This document shows, piece by piece, positions 50,389-59,296 of a stretch of 64,000 bases of DNA. The stretch spans positions 186,001 through 250,000 of the forward strand of contig SUYC01000002.1 in assembly GCA_015060625.1 (NCBI GenBank), written 5' to 3'. A program made the translations under genes and the position numbers. The notes beneath the pieces were generated by a model. It saw only the letters and a program-made list of their open reading frames with translations. It was not told where the DNA came from and made no database searches. Origin of the DNA: Xylanibacter ruminicola. GTDB taxonomy: Bacteria > Bacteroidota > Bacteroidia > Bacteroidales > Bacteroidaceae. How positions within the stretch are numbered: position 1 is the first letter of the stretch; each line of letters starts with the position of its first letter.

Positions 50389-52191
50389 TTATTTCTTTTT
50401 CTTGCGGGGTTTGCGCATGGCCCAGCCTTCTTCGCTAAAGTCGGGTTCCTTGCCTTTCAATTCGCGTGGTGCCTTGCCCATCAGCTCGCGCCAGTTATCT
50501 TTCTTCTGATGCTTGGGCTTGGCTGAACGCTCGCCGCCCTTGCCCTGTCGATCGCCACCCTTGCTAGTGTCGTCGGCGTCGTTACAGCGCACCGTCTGAC
50601 CCTTGTAGCGGATACCTGATAGCTGTAGCATCACCTTCTTAGCATCCTTTTCGGGCACCTCAAAGTACGAAATACTATCCAGCAGGTCGATATGACCTAC
50701 CTCCTGTCGTCCGCCCACAAAGCGGTTCAGCGTCTGCATCAGTTCGCCTGGATAGAAACCGTGGCGCTTACCAAGGTTGATAAACAGTCGGCGATACCCC
50801 TTCTGAGGCTTGTTCTGCAGCTTCTGCTTGTCGCTCTGCTGGCGTCGGTCCTTCTTTTCAGGCACCACAGGCTCAATCTCTGGTGCGTCGGCATAGTAGG
50901 CCAGGAACTTACCAAACTCAAGCGATACAATCTTCTTTATCAGCTCGTCCTTGTCGATATACTCAAAGTAGCGGTTGATATCCTGCATGAATGGGGCAAT
51001 CTCTTCGTCGTCAACATCTGTCTTAACAATCTGGTCCATCACCTTATAGAGCTGTTTCTTGCAGATCTCTTCGGCAGATGGAATCTCGGCCTTTACAAAC
51101 TCTTTGCCGATAATCTTCTCGATGTTACGAATCTTGAATTTTTCGCGGCTGTGAACAATCGAGATGGATGTACCCTTCTTGCCGGCACGACCCGTACGGC
51201 CTGAGCGGTGAGTGTAGCTCTCGATGTCATCGGGCAGTCCGAAGTTAATCACATGCGTCAGATCGTCAACGTCCAGTCCGCGTGCAGCCACATCGGTAGC
51301 CACCAGCAGTTGTGTCAGGTGGTTGCGGAACTTCTGCATCGTCTGGTCGCGCTGCTGCTGGTTCAGGTCGCCATGCAGCGACTCGGCATTGTAGCCGTCT
51401 TTAATCAGCTTGTCGGCTATCTCCTGTGTCTCCACTTTGGTGCGACAGAAGATAATAGCAAAGATGCGTGGATAGTAGTCAACGATACGCTTCAGTGCCA
51501 GGTATTTATCCTTGGCGTTCACCATATAATAGATGTGGTTAACGCTCTCGGCGCCCTCATTGCGACTGCCCACAACTATCTCTTTGTAGTCCTTCAGATA
51601 CTTCTTGGCTACACGCTCCACCTCTTTGCTCATAGTGGCTGAGAACATTAGCGTGTGATGATCGGCCGAGAGCGACTCGAATATCTCGTTGATACTGTCT
51701 GAGAAGCCCATATTCAGCATCTCATCAGCCTCGTCGAGTACAATATTTGTTACCTGTTCCAGTCGGGCAATGCCGCGATGCATCAGGTCAACCAGTCGGC
51801 CTGGTGTGGCCACAATAATCTCAACGCCTTTTTTTAGGGCGCGCATCTGTGGCTCGATGGCAGCGCCGCCATATACTGCCTCTACGTGCAAGCCGTCGAT
51901 GTATTTAGCAAAGTCGCGCAGGTCGTCGGCTATCTGTAGGCACAGCTCGCGTGTGGGTGAGAGCACCAGCGCCTGTGTGTAGCGCTGCTGTGTGTCGATG
52001 CGTTCCAGCAATGGAATGCCGAACGCTGCTGTTTTTCCGGTACCAGTCTGGGCTAGGGCAATCACGTCGTCCTCGTTGCCCAGCAGGTATGGTATTACTG
52101 CCTCCTGTACAGGCATCGGGTGTTCAAACCCTAACTCTTCGATGGCTTTGCGAATCTGCTCGCAAACGCCTAATTCTTCAAATGTCTTCAT
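50389..52191 (-). CDS. DEAD-box RNA helicase with DbpA-type RNA-binding domain
   Basis: The 600-residue protein has a Q motif and 'AQTGTGKTAAFG' (Walker A), VLDEADEML, SATMSKE and 'HRSGRTGRAGKKG', all core helicase motifs. A DbpA RNA-binding domain follows (about 470-545, 'YRRLFINLGKRHGFYPGELM'), with a low-complexity basic end ending in PRKKKK. This layout is that of CsdA/DeaD-like helicases used in ribosome assembly and cold adaptation. It lies 9 bases after the flavodoxin gene. Confidence 0.93.
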   Translation of the reverse strand: MKTFEELGVCEQIRKAIEELGFEHPMPVQEAVIPYLLGNEDDVIALAQTGTGKTAAFGIPLLERIDTQQRYTQALVLSPTRELCLQIADDLRDFAKYIDGLHVEAVYGGAAIEPQMRALKKGVEIIVATPGRLVDLMHRGIARLEQVTNIVLDEADEMLNMGFSDSINEIFESLSADHHTLMFSATMSKEVERVAKKYLKDYKEIVVGSRNEGAESVNHIYYMVNAKDKYLALKRIVDYYPRIFAIIFCRTKVETQEIADKLIKDGYNAESLHGDLNQQQRDQTMQKFRNHLTQLLVATDVAARGLDVDDLTHVINFGLPDDIESYTHRSGRTGRAGKKGTSISIVHSREKFKIRNIEKIIGKEFVKAEIPSAEEICKKQLYKVMDQIVKTDVDDEEIAPFMQDINRYFEYIDKDELIKKIVSLEFGKFLAYYADAPEIEPVVPEKKDRRQQSDKQKLQNKPQKGYRRLFINLGKRHGFYPGELMQTLNRFVGGRQEVGHIDLLDSISYFEVPEKDAKKVMLQLSGIRYKGQTVRCNDADDTSKGGDRQGKGGERSAKPKHQKKDNWRELMGKAPRELKGKEPDFSEEGWAMRKPRKKKK

Positions 52192-52200
52192 TAAATAAAT

Positions 52201-52995
52201 TTATCTTACTACTTCTGTAAATTCTGGCTTGCCTCCCTTTTCTACGGTTACGTAGATGGTAGCGGTGGCCTCTTCGCCGTTCTGGCCGCGTGTTTTTACG
52301 CTGAACTCATAGTCGGTGCCATCGGGCGTTTCACGCTTACCTACTGTCTGAGGGGTGCCGAGAGGGAACTGATAGCTCGAGCAGGCGGCGTCAAACAGCG
52401 CCTTCTCGGCATCGGTTACGGGCTTCTGTGCTGTATAGGCTGGCAGGGCTTTTACTTTACCCTTCTTGTAGCCGTTCTCTGTCAAGAAACGGTTCAGCTC
52501 TTTGGCAGCTTTAGCTACACGGGCTGTACGTACGCCATAGCCCTGGGCAATCTTAGCCTTGGGCAGTGCCTTTTTCAGGTCGGCAGTCGATGTGTTCAGT
52601 CCGCCGCTGCCAAAGGTGCAGAAGGGCACAATCGTCTTACCTGCAAAATCCTGCCCGTTCAGCAGGGTTACTATCGGATTGGCATAGGTGCCAAACCAGA
52701 TGGGGTATCCTAAAAAGATAACATCGTACTTGCTCAAGTCGCTCTTGAGGGGCTTGATGGCGGGCCACTCACCGTTTTGGCGCTCTTTGTTGCCACGCTG
52801 TACGGTAGCCTGAAAATCGCCTGTGTAAGGTTCAACAGCCTCTACCGCCTCGATGTCAGCACCCAGTTGCTTCTGGATTTCCTCGGCTACAGTTTTGGTT
52901 GTACCATTCTCTGAGTAGTAAAGCACTAGCTTCTGCTGTGCCCAGCTCGTTGCAATGCCTGTCATCATTGCTAATGATAAAAATAGTTTTCGCAT
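52201..52995 (-). CDS. Exported flavodoxin-fold protein
   Basis: The 264-residue protein has a signal peptide ending in TSWAQ (19) and then a flavodoxin domain with the FMN phosphate loop 'YYSENGTTKTVAEEI' and 'GYPIWFGTYANPIVTLL'. Most flavodoxins are cytoplasmic; an exported one needs FMN outside. The last 60 residues form a beta-rich extension. It could serve as a periplasmic or lipid-anchored electron carrier or an NADPH-FMN reductase-like protein. Confidence 0.8.
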   Translation of the reverse strand: MRKLFLSLAMMTGIATSWAQQKLVLYYSENGTTKTVAEEIQKQLGADIEAVEAVEPYTGDFQATVQRGNKERQNGEWPAIKPLKSDLSKYDVIFLGYPIWFGTYANPIVTLLNGQDFAGKTIVPFCTFGSGGLNTSTADLKKALPKAKIAQGYGVRTARVAKAAKELNRFLTENGYKKGKVKALPAYTAQKPVTDAEKALFDAACSSYQFPLGTPQTVGKRETPDGTDYEFSVKTRGQNGEEATATIYVTVEKGGKPEFTEVVR

Positions 52996-53023
52996 AATTA
53001 TTTTGTTTATTTGTCCTTAATCG

Positions 53024-53055
53024 TTTGCAAAGATACAAAATAATTTGTAATTTTG
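53024..53055 (+). promoter_or_regulatory. Promoter of LOG-type gene
   Basis: -33 TTTG (53024-53027), 20-base spacer and -7 TAATTTTG (53048-53055) give full consensus. The start codon at 53064 is nine bases past the -7, so the transcript is nearly leaderless. It overlaps completely with the divergent flavodoxin promoter. Confidence 0.7.
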
Positions 53056-53058
53056 CAA
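53028..53058 (-). promoter_or_regulatory. Promoter of exported flavodoxin gene
   Basis: On the minus strand the -33 TTG (53058-53056), 20-base spacer and -7 TATCTTTG (53035-53028) fit consensus. Its -7 directly abuts the -33 of the plus-strand promoter, so the two cannot be occupied at once. Confidence 0.6.
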
Positions 53059-53063
53059 GCATT

Positions 53064-53597
53064 ATGAAAATATGTGTGTTTTGTTCGGCCAACGAGCAGA
53101 TTGATGCCGATTTTTTTGCGCTCACAGCCGAGCTTGGCAAGTGGGCTGCCGAGAGTGGTCATAGCATTGTGTATGGCGGTGTTAACCAGGGTCTGATGGA
53201 GTGTGTGGCCAAGGCAGCCAAAGCGGCTGGCGGCCGTACCATCGGTGTGGTGCCAATGAAGGTAGAGGAGAGTGGACGCACCAGCGATTACGTAGAGATA
53301 GAGATACCTTGCGACAACCTTTCCGACCGAAAGCAGCTGATGATGGACCAGAGCGATGTGTTTATCGCCCTGCCAGGCGGCATCGGCACACTAGACGAGG
53401 TCTTTACTGTAGCCGCATCGGCCACCATCGGCTATCACCACAAGCCTGTTATCCTTTATAACATGAAAGGCTTCTGGGATCAGCTGATAGCCTTGATGGG
53501 CGATCTGCAGGCCCGCGGCATGATTCGCGGCGATTGGCACCAGTACATCAAAGTGGCCAGCAGCTTAGAGGATATTAAAACGCTTTGCAGTTGCTAA
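53064..53597 (+). CDS. LOG-family (TIGR00730) nucleotide phosphoribohydrolase
   Basis: I chose the ATG at 53064 (177 residues). The Rossmann-fold protein has 'YGGVNQGLM' and PGGIGTLDE (104-112), the signature of the lysine-decarboxylase-like/LOG family that releases the base from cytokinin-type nucleoside monophosphates or AMP. The bacterial physiological substrate is uncertain. It ends overlapping the truncated hydrolase gene on the other strand by 23 bases. Confidence 0.88.
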   Translation: MKICVFCSANEQIDADFFALTAELGKWAAESGHSIVYGGVNQGLMECVAKAAKAAGGRTIGVVPMKVEESGRTSDYVEIEIPCDNLSDRKQLMMDQSDVFIALPGGIGTLDEVFTVAASATIGYHHKPVILYNMKGFWDQLIALMGDLQARGMIRGDWHQYIKVASSLEDIKTLCSC

Positions 53598-54006
53598 GCA
53601 ACTCAAACATGTAAGGTATAAAGGCGTAGGTGTCGTCGCGCTTGCCAAAACGTACCATGATGAGGTGTTTGTATGGGTTCACATACAACACCTGTGCACG
53701 TATGCCGTGGGCATAGAATCCTGGATACTCGGGCTTTTCGGTCATCCAACTGGTGTTATACCAGTTAAAGTGGTAGCCATCGTTATCGGTGTTGTAGTCG
53801 GTAGACTGCTTGATCCACTCCTCGCTCACAATACGTTTGCCGTTCCATAGTCCCTTATTCATATACAGCCTGCCTATTTTTGCCAAGTCCTTCATGGTGG
53901 TACTGATGCCGCCAAAGGCGTGGGCCACATGGTGTTTGCGGCTGTCGATGTTTATGGTGGCACATGAAGTGATGATAAGGCTGCAAATGTACAAACATTT
54001 TTTCAT
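53575..54006 (-). pseudogene. Truncated serine hydrolase (class C beta-lactamase-like) lipoprotein
   Basis: From the ATG at 54006 the gene encodes 143 residues. An N-terminal lipoprotein signal (LIITSC) passes within about 10 residues into 'FGGISTTMKDLAKIGRLYMNKG' and 'GKRIVSEEWIKQST', the C-terminal third of a class C beta-lactamase/transpeptidase-like serine hydrolase. The SxxK and YxN active-site motifs are missing, so a central piece of about 200 residues has been lost in frame, or the remainder is a relic. The frame stays open, so a short lipoprotein may still be made. Confidence 0.7.
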
Positions 54007-54080
54007 ATTTTCTTGAAAATGCTTTGAAATTTGTCTAATAATTTGTTTTTTTGTCCCCAAGATAATTTAATTAAAGAAAG

Positions 54081-54299
54081 ATGATATTTAGCGCAAAAGA
54101 CATAGCAGAGTATATCGTGGCCCTTATTGCTGCCTTTGCCAGTCATTACCAGTTGACTGAGGCTGAGGCCTACAGATATCTGAGCAAGCACGGTGCGATC
54201 AAGGTGGCTTATGACTTCTATGATGTGATGCATACCCAATCTTTTGATGACATGGTGCAGAGTATGTTTCAGCATTATTGTTACAAAAAACCTCGCTAA
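54081..54299 (+). CDS. DUF3791 protein
   Basis: The 72-residue protein has the pattern 'DIAEYIVALIAAFA...LTEAEAYRYLSKHGAI', matching DUF3791. Members often sit beside DUF3990 genes in toxin-antitoxin-like pairs, but no DUF3990 is seen here. Its stop lies within the terminator stem at 54291-54312. Function is not known. Confidence 0.75.
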   Translation: MIFSAKDIAEYIVALIAAFASHYQLTEAEAYRYLSKHGAIKVAYDFYDVMHTQSFDDMVQSMFQHYCYKKPR

Positions 54300-54320
54300 C
54301 ATTGTAGCGAGGCTTTTTTG
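54290..54320. terminator. Terminator between DUF3791 and S46 peptidase genes
   Basis: CCTCGCTA (54291-54298) pairs with TAGCGAGG (54305-54312) and is followed by CTTTTTT; A-rich DNA on the left makes it usable in both directions. Confidence 0.8.
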
Positions 54321-54337
54321 TTTTATTTGAATTGGCT

Positions 54338-56461
54338 TTACTTGGCACCAATTTCTTTAATCAGACGGTCGGCTTTGCCCCAGGTCTCCATCATGTAGAG
54401 CACGTAGCGGATATCGACACCGATGCAGCGGGCCAGCTGCTTGTCGAAGAAGATGTCAGAGCTCAAGCTGTCCCAGTTGCCATCAAAGGCCAGACCGATA
54501 AGCTCACCCTTGCCATTGAACATAGGCGAACCTGAGTTGCCACCCGTGATGTCATTGTTAGACAGGAAACAGAGGTGCATCTTGCCTGTGGTCTTATCGG
54601 TATATTTGCCAAAGTCCTTCTTGGAGAGCAGCTCCTTCATGATAGGCTCGGCCTCGTAGTCGATCACGCCCTGCTCGCCACGGTTCATCTTCTCTACGAT
54701 ACTCTCGGCAGTGGTGTAATAGCCCGAGGGCTTGCCGGCCAGCAGGTATTCGCCCACCTGACCGTAAGAGAGTCGCATGGTGAAGTTGGCATCCGAGTAG
54801 TTGGGCATATCCTCCTCCATGCGCAATTTGGCAGCACAGAGGTAGCGCTCCTGTACAGCGATAGAGTCGTAGCTGGCCACGGCCTCTGAATAGAGAGTCA
54901 TCATCATATTGTTCAGGCTCTGACCGAACTGTACGCCGGGGTCCTTCTGGAAGCTCTTCTTGTTGATGAATATCTTCTTGCCGCTCTTCATCAGTTGCGA
55001 CTTCTTATACAGATAGTCGATATACTGCTGATAGTTGCCACCAAACTTGCTGTCCACCGTCTGGTAGAAGTCGGGCAGATACTGTGGCTCTACCTGCTCG
55101 CGATAGAACTTCATGGCTGCTGCCATAATCTCTCTGTCGGTAGGGCCGTCCCACTCAGCACTGTTGTCCTTGAATTCGATATACTGTTTCTTAGGATTCT
55201 TCTCGTCGCCCTTAACCACCGAGCCGTTGTTGGCACGAAGGGCGCGGCGTGTCAACTCGTCAGAGCTGCGACCGCCAAAACTCTCGCTGAAGTAGGTGAG
55301 GGCTCTTCGGGCCTTGAACTGCTTGGCATAGAGGCGCGCCAGCAGGTCGAAGTCGAGCTGGCCCTTCAGGAAGCCTGTAGAATCCTGCCACTGGCGGATC
55401 TTAGCCTCAAACTGTGCCTTCTGCTGGATGAGTCCGATAGAGTCGATACACTTGTTCATGCCGATAGAGTTCTTCCAGTAGTTAGAACTCTGGGCATATT
55501 TCGAGTCGTACTTGATGCGCACAGCCTCGTCGGCACGCATGTGGCGGATCATGATGTCCTGCTTCACGGCGCGTGTCTTATACATAGGCTCGTTCTGAGC
55601 ATCGCGACGCTCCTTGATACCATAGCTTGACAGGTAGCGACTGGTGGAACCGGGATAGCCGATGGTCATAGAGAACGACCCCGGCACGTAGCCCTGCAGC
55701 GATACGGGGGCCCACTTCTTGGGGTGATAAGGCACGTTGTCCTTCGAGTATTTGGCGGGACCGCCTGTCTTGGGATCTACATAGATGCGGAACACAGAGA
55801 AGTCGCAGGTCTGACGGGGCCACATCCAGTTGTCGGTCTCGCCACCAAACTTACCCATCGACTTAGGCAGGGCGAACACCAGGCGTACGTCCTCGAAGTC
55901 GCGGTAGGTGGTCAGATAGTACTGGTTGCCCTCGTAGTAAGGCTTGAGCTCCACACGCAGGGTAGAGTCCTGCTGGCGTATCTCCTTGCTCAGCGCATTC
56001 TCAACCGAATCCACAAAGTCGGCACGCTTGTTCTGGGCCTGTTTGTTCAGTCCTAATGAGTCGAGATAGGCCGTGACGTCCTTCTGCTCCACCATGAAAC
56101 TCACAAAGAGTCGCTTGTTGGGCAGTTCCTCCTCATAGGAGTTGGCTACAAAGCCGTTAAGCATGTAATCGTGCTCAACGGTAGAGTGCGAGCGGATGGC
56201 CTCGAAACCGCAGTGGTGATTGGTAAACACCAGTCCATCTGGCGATACCACTACACCCGAGCAGAATCCACCAAAGTTAACCACGCAGTTTTTAACGGCA
56301 TCTTCGCCGTAGTACAGCGCGTTGTAAGGCAACTCAAAATTTTCCTGCTTCATGGTTTCGTAAACGGCATTGGGCAGGTTGTAAAGTGTCCACATACCTT
56401 CGTCGGCCTTAGCGCTTGTAAGGCTGCATGCAGCAAGTAAAGTAAAAAGTAACTTTTTCAT
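54338..56461 (-). CDS. S46-family dipeptidyl-peptidase (DPP7-type)
   Basis: The 707-residue protein has a signal peptide ending near AKAD (20). The catalytic His is in FTNHHCG (83) and the Ser in GGNSGSP (643), with the chymotrypsin-like fold of S46. The specificity residue region reads 'LAFDGNWDSLSSD'; a Gly here (DPP7) rather than Arg (DPP11) points to cleavage after hydrophobic residues, as in Porphyromonas. It releases dipeptides from peptides in the periplasm for uptake. Confidence 0.88.
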   Translation of the reverse strand: MKKLLFTLLAACSLTSAKADEGMWTLYNLPNAVYETMKQENFELPYNALYYGEDAVKNCVVNFGGFCSGVVVSPDGLVFTNHHCGFEAIRSHSTVEHDYMLNGFVANSYEEELPNKRLFVSFMVEQKDVTAYLDSLGLNKQAQNKRADFVDSVENALSKEIRQQDSTLRVELKPYYEGNQYYLTTYRDFEDVRLVFALPKSMGKFGGETDNWMWPRQTCDFSVFRIYVDPKTGGPAKYSKDNVPYHPKKWAPVSLQGYVPGSFSMTIGYPGSTSRYLSSYGIKERRDAQNEPMYKTRAVKQDIMIRHMRADEAVRIKYDSKYAQSSNYWKNSIGMNKCIDSIGLIQQKAQFEAKIRQWQDSTGFLKGQLDFDLLARLYAKQFKARRALTYFSESFGGRSSDELTRRALRANNGSVVKGDEKNPKKQYIEFKDNSAEWDGPTDREIMAAAMKFYREQVEPQYLPDFYQTVDSKFGGNYQQYIDYLYKKSQLMKSGKKIFINKKSFQKDPGVQFGQSLNNMMMTLYSEAVASYDSIAVQERYLCAAKLRMEEDMPNYSDANFTMRLSYGQVGEYLLAGKPSGYYTTAESIVEKMNRGEQGVIDYEAEPIMKELLSKKDFGKYTDKTTGKMHLCFLSNNDITGGNSGSPMFNGKGELIGLAFDGNWDSLSSDIFFDKQLARCIGVDIRYVLYMMETWGKADRLIKEIGAK

Positions 56462-56465
56462 ATAT

Positions 56466-57917
56466 TTATTTTGTTTTCTTGAATTTTTTTCCTATAATTG
56501 GCAGGCTTGCAAGTGGCATGTCGCGCTTGATGATGAAGGCTACAAACAGCAGGATGAGTAGTGTGTTAAGAGCCAGTGATGCTATCATGGGCCAGCCCTC
56601 GCTGAGCTGCATCAGACAGAACAGGGCACCAGCCAGTATCACGTATAGGGCGATATCCTTGACAGGATAGGGGATGGGATTCTTCTGTTGCCCCACGATG
56701 TAGCTCAGCACCATCGCTGTGCCATAGCCGGCCACGCCACCCCAGGCACAGGCCCAGTAGCCGTATTGAGGGATGAAGAGAATGTTGACTGCCAACAGCA
56801 TGGCGCAACCAGCCAGTGAGAACCAGGCACCATAGATAGTCTTGTCGATGAGTTTATACCAGAACGACAGGTTGAAATACACACCCATCATGATCTCGGC
56901 AGCCATCACGATGGGCACTACGCCCAGACCTTCGCGATAGTCGGCACCGATGATATACTGCAGCACAGGCATCCACCCCATCACGCAGAGAAAAGCCAAC
57001 AGCGTGAAGATGATGAAATACTTCATGGCCGAGGCATAATACTGCGTCTTGTCGGCATCCTTGCTCTTGGCAAACACGATAGGCTCGTAGGCATAGCGGA
57101 AGGCCTGAGTAATCATGGCCATGATCATCGCTATCTTTACACACGAGCCGTAGATGCCCAACTGCACGTTGGCATCGGCCTCGTCGGGATAAACCAATGG
57201 GAAGATAATCTTATCAGCCACCTGATTCAGAATACCTGCGATACCCAGTATCAGGATGGGCCACGAATAGCCCAGCATCTGGCGCAGCAGACGGCCGTCA
57301 AACTGCCACTTGATACGGAACATATCTGGCAGGAAGAAGAAGGTGATAAGGCCTGTGCACAGCAGGTTGATGAAGAACACGTAGAATACCGACGTCTTAC
57401 CCAGCATGACGAAGTAGATGACGTTCAGCGCGATGTTCAGCACGATAAACAGCATCTTGAGTGAGGCAAAGCGGATGGCCCGCTTCTGATATCTCAGATA
57501 GCTGAAGGGCAGGGCCTGGATGGCATCCAGTGCCACCACTACAGCCATCATCAGCAGATAGTCGGGATGGGCTGCATAGCCAAGCGTGCTGCTGATAGGA
57601 CTGATGAAAGCGAATATCAGCACCAGGAAGACAGCTGTTAGTGAGCCTACCGTAGCAAAGGCCGTAGAGAACACGGTGTCCGACTTATATTTCTCGTCGT
57701 TGGCAAAGCGAAACAGGGTTGTCTCCATGCCGAATGTCAGCAGTACCAGGATGAGTGCCGTATAGGCATATACATTGGTACTGATGCCATAGTCGCCCGA
57801 GTCCTTGGGCATATAGTGTGTGTAAAGTGGTACCAGCAGGTAGTTCAAAAACCTGCCCACAATACTCGAGAGGCCATAGATAGCCGTATCTTTTGCTAAT
57901 GATTTCAGATTTGCCAT
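56466..57917 (-). CDS. Oligosaccharide flippase (MATE/Wzx-like)
   Basis: I chose the ATG at 57917 (483 residues). About 12 to 14 hydrophobic helices and the N-terminal 'AKDTAIYGLSSIVGRFLNYLLVP' and 'FGMETTLFRFAN' patterns identify the polysaccharide-biosynthesis flippase family of the MOP superfamily. It should move lipid-linked sugar units or other lipids across the inner membrane. It lies 17 bases after the SpmAB gene in one minus-strand unit. Confidence 0.88.
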   Translation of the reverse strand: MANLKSLAKDTAIYGLSSIVGRFLNYLLVPLYTHYMPKDSGDYGISTNVYAYTALILVLLTFGMETTLFRFANDEKYKSDTVFSTAFATVGSLTAVFLVLIFAFISPISSTLGYAAHPDYLLMMAVVVALDAIQALPFSYLRYQKRAIRFASLKMLFIVLNIALNVIYFVMLGKTSVFYVFFINLLCTGLITFFFLPDMFRIKWQFDGRLLRQMLGYSWPILILGIAGILNQVADKIIFPLVYPDEADANVQLGIYGSCVKIAMIMAMITQAFRYAYEPIVFAKSKDADKTQYYASAMKYFIIFTLLAFLCVMGWMPVLQYIIGADYREGLGVVPIVMAAEIMMGVYFNLSFWYKLIDKTIYGAWFSLAGCAMLLAVNILFIPQYGYWACAWGGVAGYGTAMVLSYIVGQQKNPIPYPVKDIALYVILAGALFCLMQLSEGWPMIASLALNTLLILLFVAFIIKRDMPLASLPIIGKKFKKTK

Positions 57918-57934
57918 AATTTCAATTTTCACTT

Positions 57935-59167
57935 CTATGCAAAGAATAAGTATGCTATTGCGATGGCAGCCATGATGCCGGCCAGATCTGCTAGGAGTCC
58001 GCATGTCACAGCGTGACGTGTCTTCACGATGCCCACGCTACCAAAATAGACAGCGAGGATATAGAAGGTGGTGTCCGTAGAGCCTTGGAAGATACAGCTT
58101 AGTCGGCCCACAAACGAGTCGGCACCATAGGTGGTCATCGCATCCACCATCATGCCGCGTGCACCACTGCCAGAGAGTGGTTTCATGAGTGCTGTGGGCA
58201 GCGCGCCCACAAAGTCGGTATTGCCGCCACAGGCCTCCACACCATATTTCACCCCGTCGATGAGCATGTCCATTGCCCCAGAGGCACGAAACACGCCGAT
58301 GCCCACCAGAATGGCTATCAGATAGGGGATGATGCGCACGGCTGTAGTGAATCCCTCTTTGGCACCCTCGATGAAAGCATCATAGACATTTATCTTTTTG
58401 CGCACGCCAGCCAGAATAAAGGCGATGATGATGAGCATCAGCATGATGTTGGCGGCACTGGTGCTCACCTTGTTCATCAATATAGAGTCCATCTGTCCGA
58501 ATCCCCAGATGATGGTGGCTACCACTAAGGCAGCACCACCCAAGGTGAGCAGCATGGTGCGGTTGAAGAGGTTGATCTTCTGATACAGACTGGTGATGAT
58601 GATGCCGGCCAGTGTCGAGAAGAAGGTGGCCAGCAGGATCGGGATAAAAATATCCGTGGGCTGTGCGGCTCCCATCTGGGCACGATACACCAGGATAGAG
58701 ATAGGAATCAGCGTGAGTCCGCTGGTGTTCAGCACCAGAAACATAATCATGGGGTTACTGGCAGTATCCTTCTTGGTGTTCAACTCCTGTAGCTGTTCCA
58801 TCGCTTTCAGGCCTAAAGGGGTGGCGGCATTGTCCAGTCCCAGCATGTTGGCTGCGATATTCATAAAGATAGAGCCCGTCACAGGATGCCCCTTGGGGAT
58901 GTCGGGAAACAGCTTGGTGAATACCGGACTTAGCAACTTGGCCAGCACGTTGACCACCCCGCCTTTCTCGCCAATCTTCATGATGCCGAGCCAGAGCGAC
59001 AGCACGCCTGTCAGACCTAATGAGATCTCGAAGGCTGTTTTCGACGATGAGAACGTAGAGTCCATCATGGCTGGGAACACATCAAAGTCGCCCCAGAACA
59101 CCAACTTTATCACGGCTATCACGAATGCGATGATAAAGAATCCAATCCAAATCCAATTAAGTACCAT
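57935..59167 (-). CDS. SpmA-SpmB fusion nucleoside-recognition membrane protein
   Basis: I chose the ATG at 59167 (410 residues), which begins three bases beyond a likely transcript start. The N-terminal half (1-200, 'FEISLGLTGVLSLWLGIMKIGEKGG', 'NMLGLDNAATPLGLKAMEQLQ') matches SpmA and the second half (about 220-410, 'FTTAVRIIPYLIAILVGIGVFRASGAM', 'KPLSGSGARGMM') SpmB. Both carry the nucleoside-recognition Gate domain. The fusion is common in Bacteroidetes, which do not form spores. Substrate is not known. Confidence 0.87.
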   Translation of the reverse strand: MVLNWIWIGFFIIAFVIAVIKLVFWGDFDVFPAMMDSTFSSSKTAFEISLGLTGVLSLWLGIMKIGEKGGVVNVLAKLLSPVFTKLFPDIPKGHPVTGSIFMNIAANMLGLDNAATPLGLKAMEQLQELNTKKDTASNPMIMFLVLNTSGLTLIPISILVYRAQMGAAQPTDIFIPILLATFFSTLAGIIITSLYQKINLFNRTMLLTLGGAALVVATIIWGFGQMDSILMNKVSTSAANIMLMLIIIAFILAGVRKKINVYDAFIEGAKEGFTTAVRIIPYLIAILVGIGVFRASGAMDMLIDGVKYGVEACGGNTDFVGALPTALMKPLSGSGARGMMVDAMTTYGADSFVGRLSCIFQGSTDTTFYILAVYFGSVGIVKTRHAVTCGLLADLAGIMAAIAIAYLFFA

Positions 59168-59176
59168 AACAGCGTG

Positions 59177-59207
59177 CAAAGATACAGTATTTTTCTGATA
59201 TAAGCAA
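59177..59207 (-). promoter_or_regulatory. Promoter of SpmAB gene
   Basis: On the minus strand, -33 TTG (59207-59205), 20-base spacer and -7 TATCTTTG (59184-59177). The ATG at 59167 is 10 bases past the -7, so the leader is nearly absent. Confidence 0.6.
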
Positions 59208-59296
59208 GCAAATATCTTAATAAAAGCAGAAAGGCATCTGCTCTCGCAGACGCCCCTCTTAAAAACATGTATTAAATTTTTTTTATTTGAAGTCAA

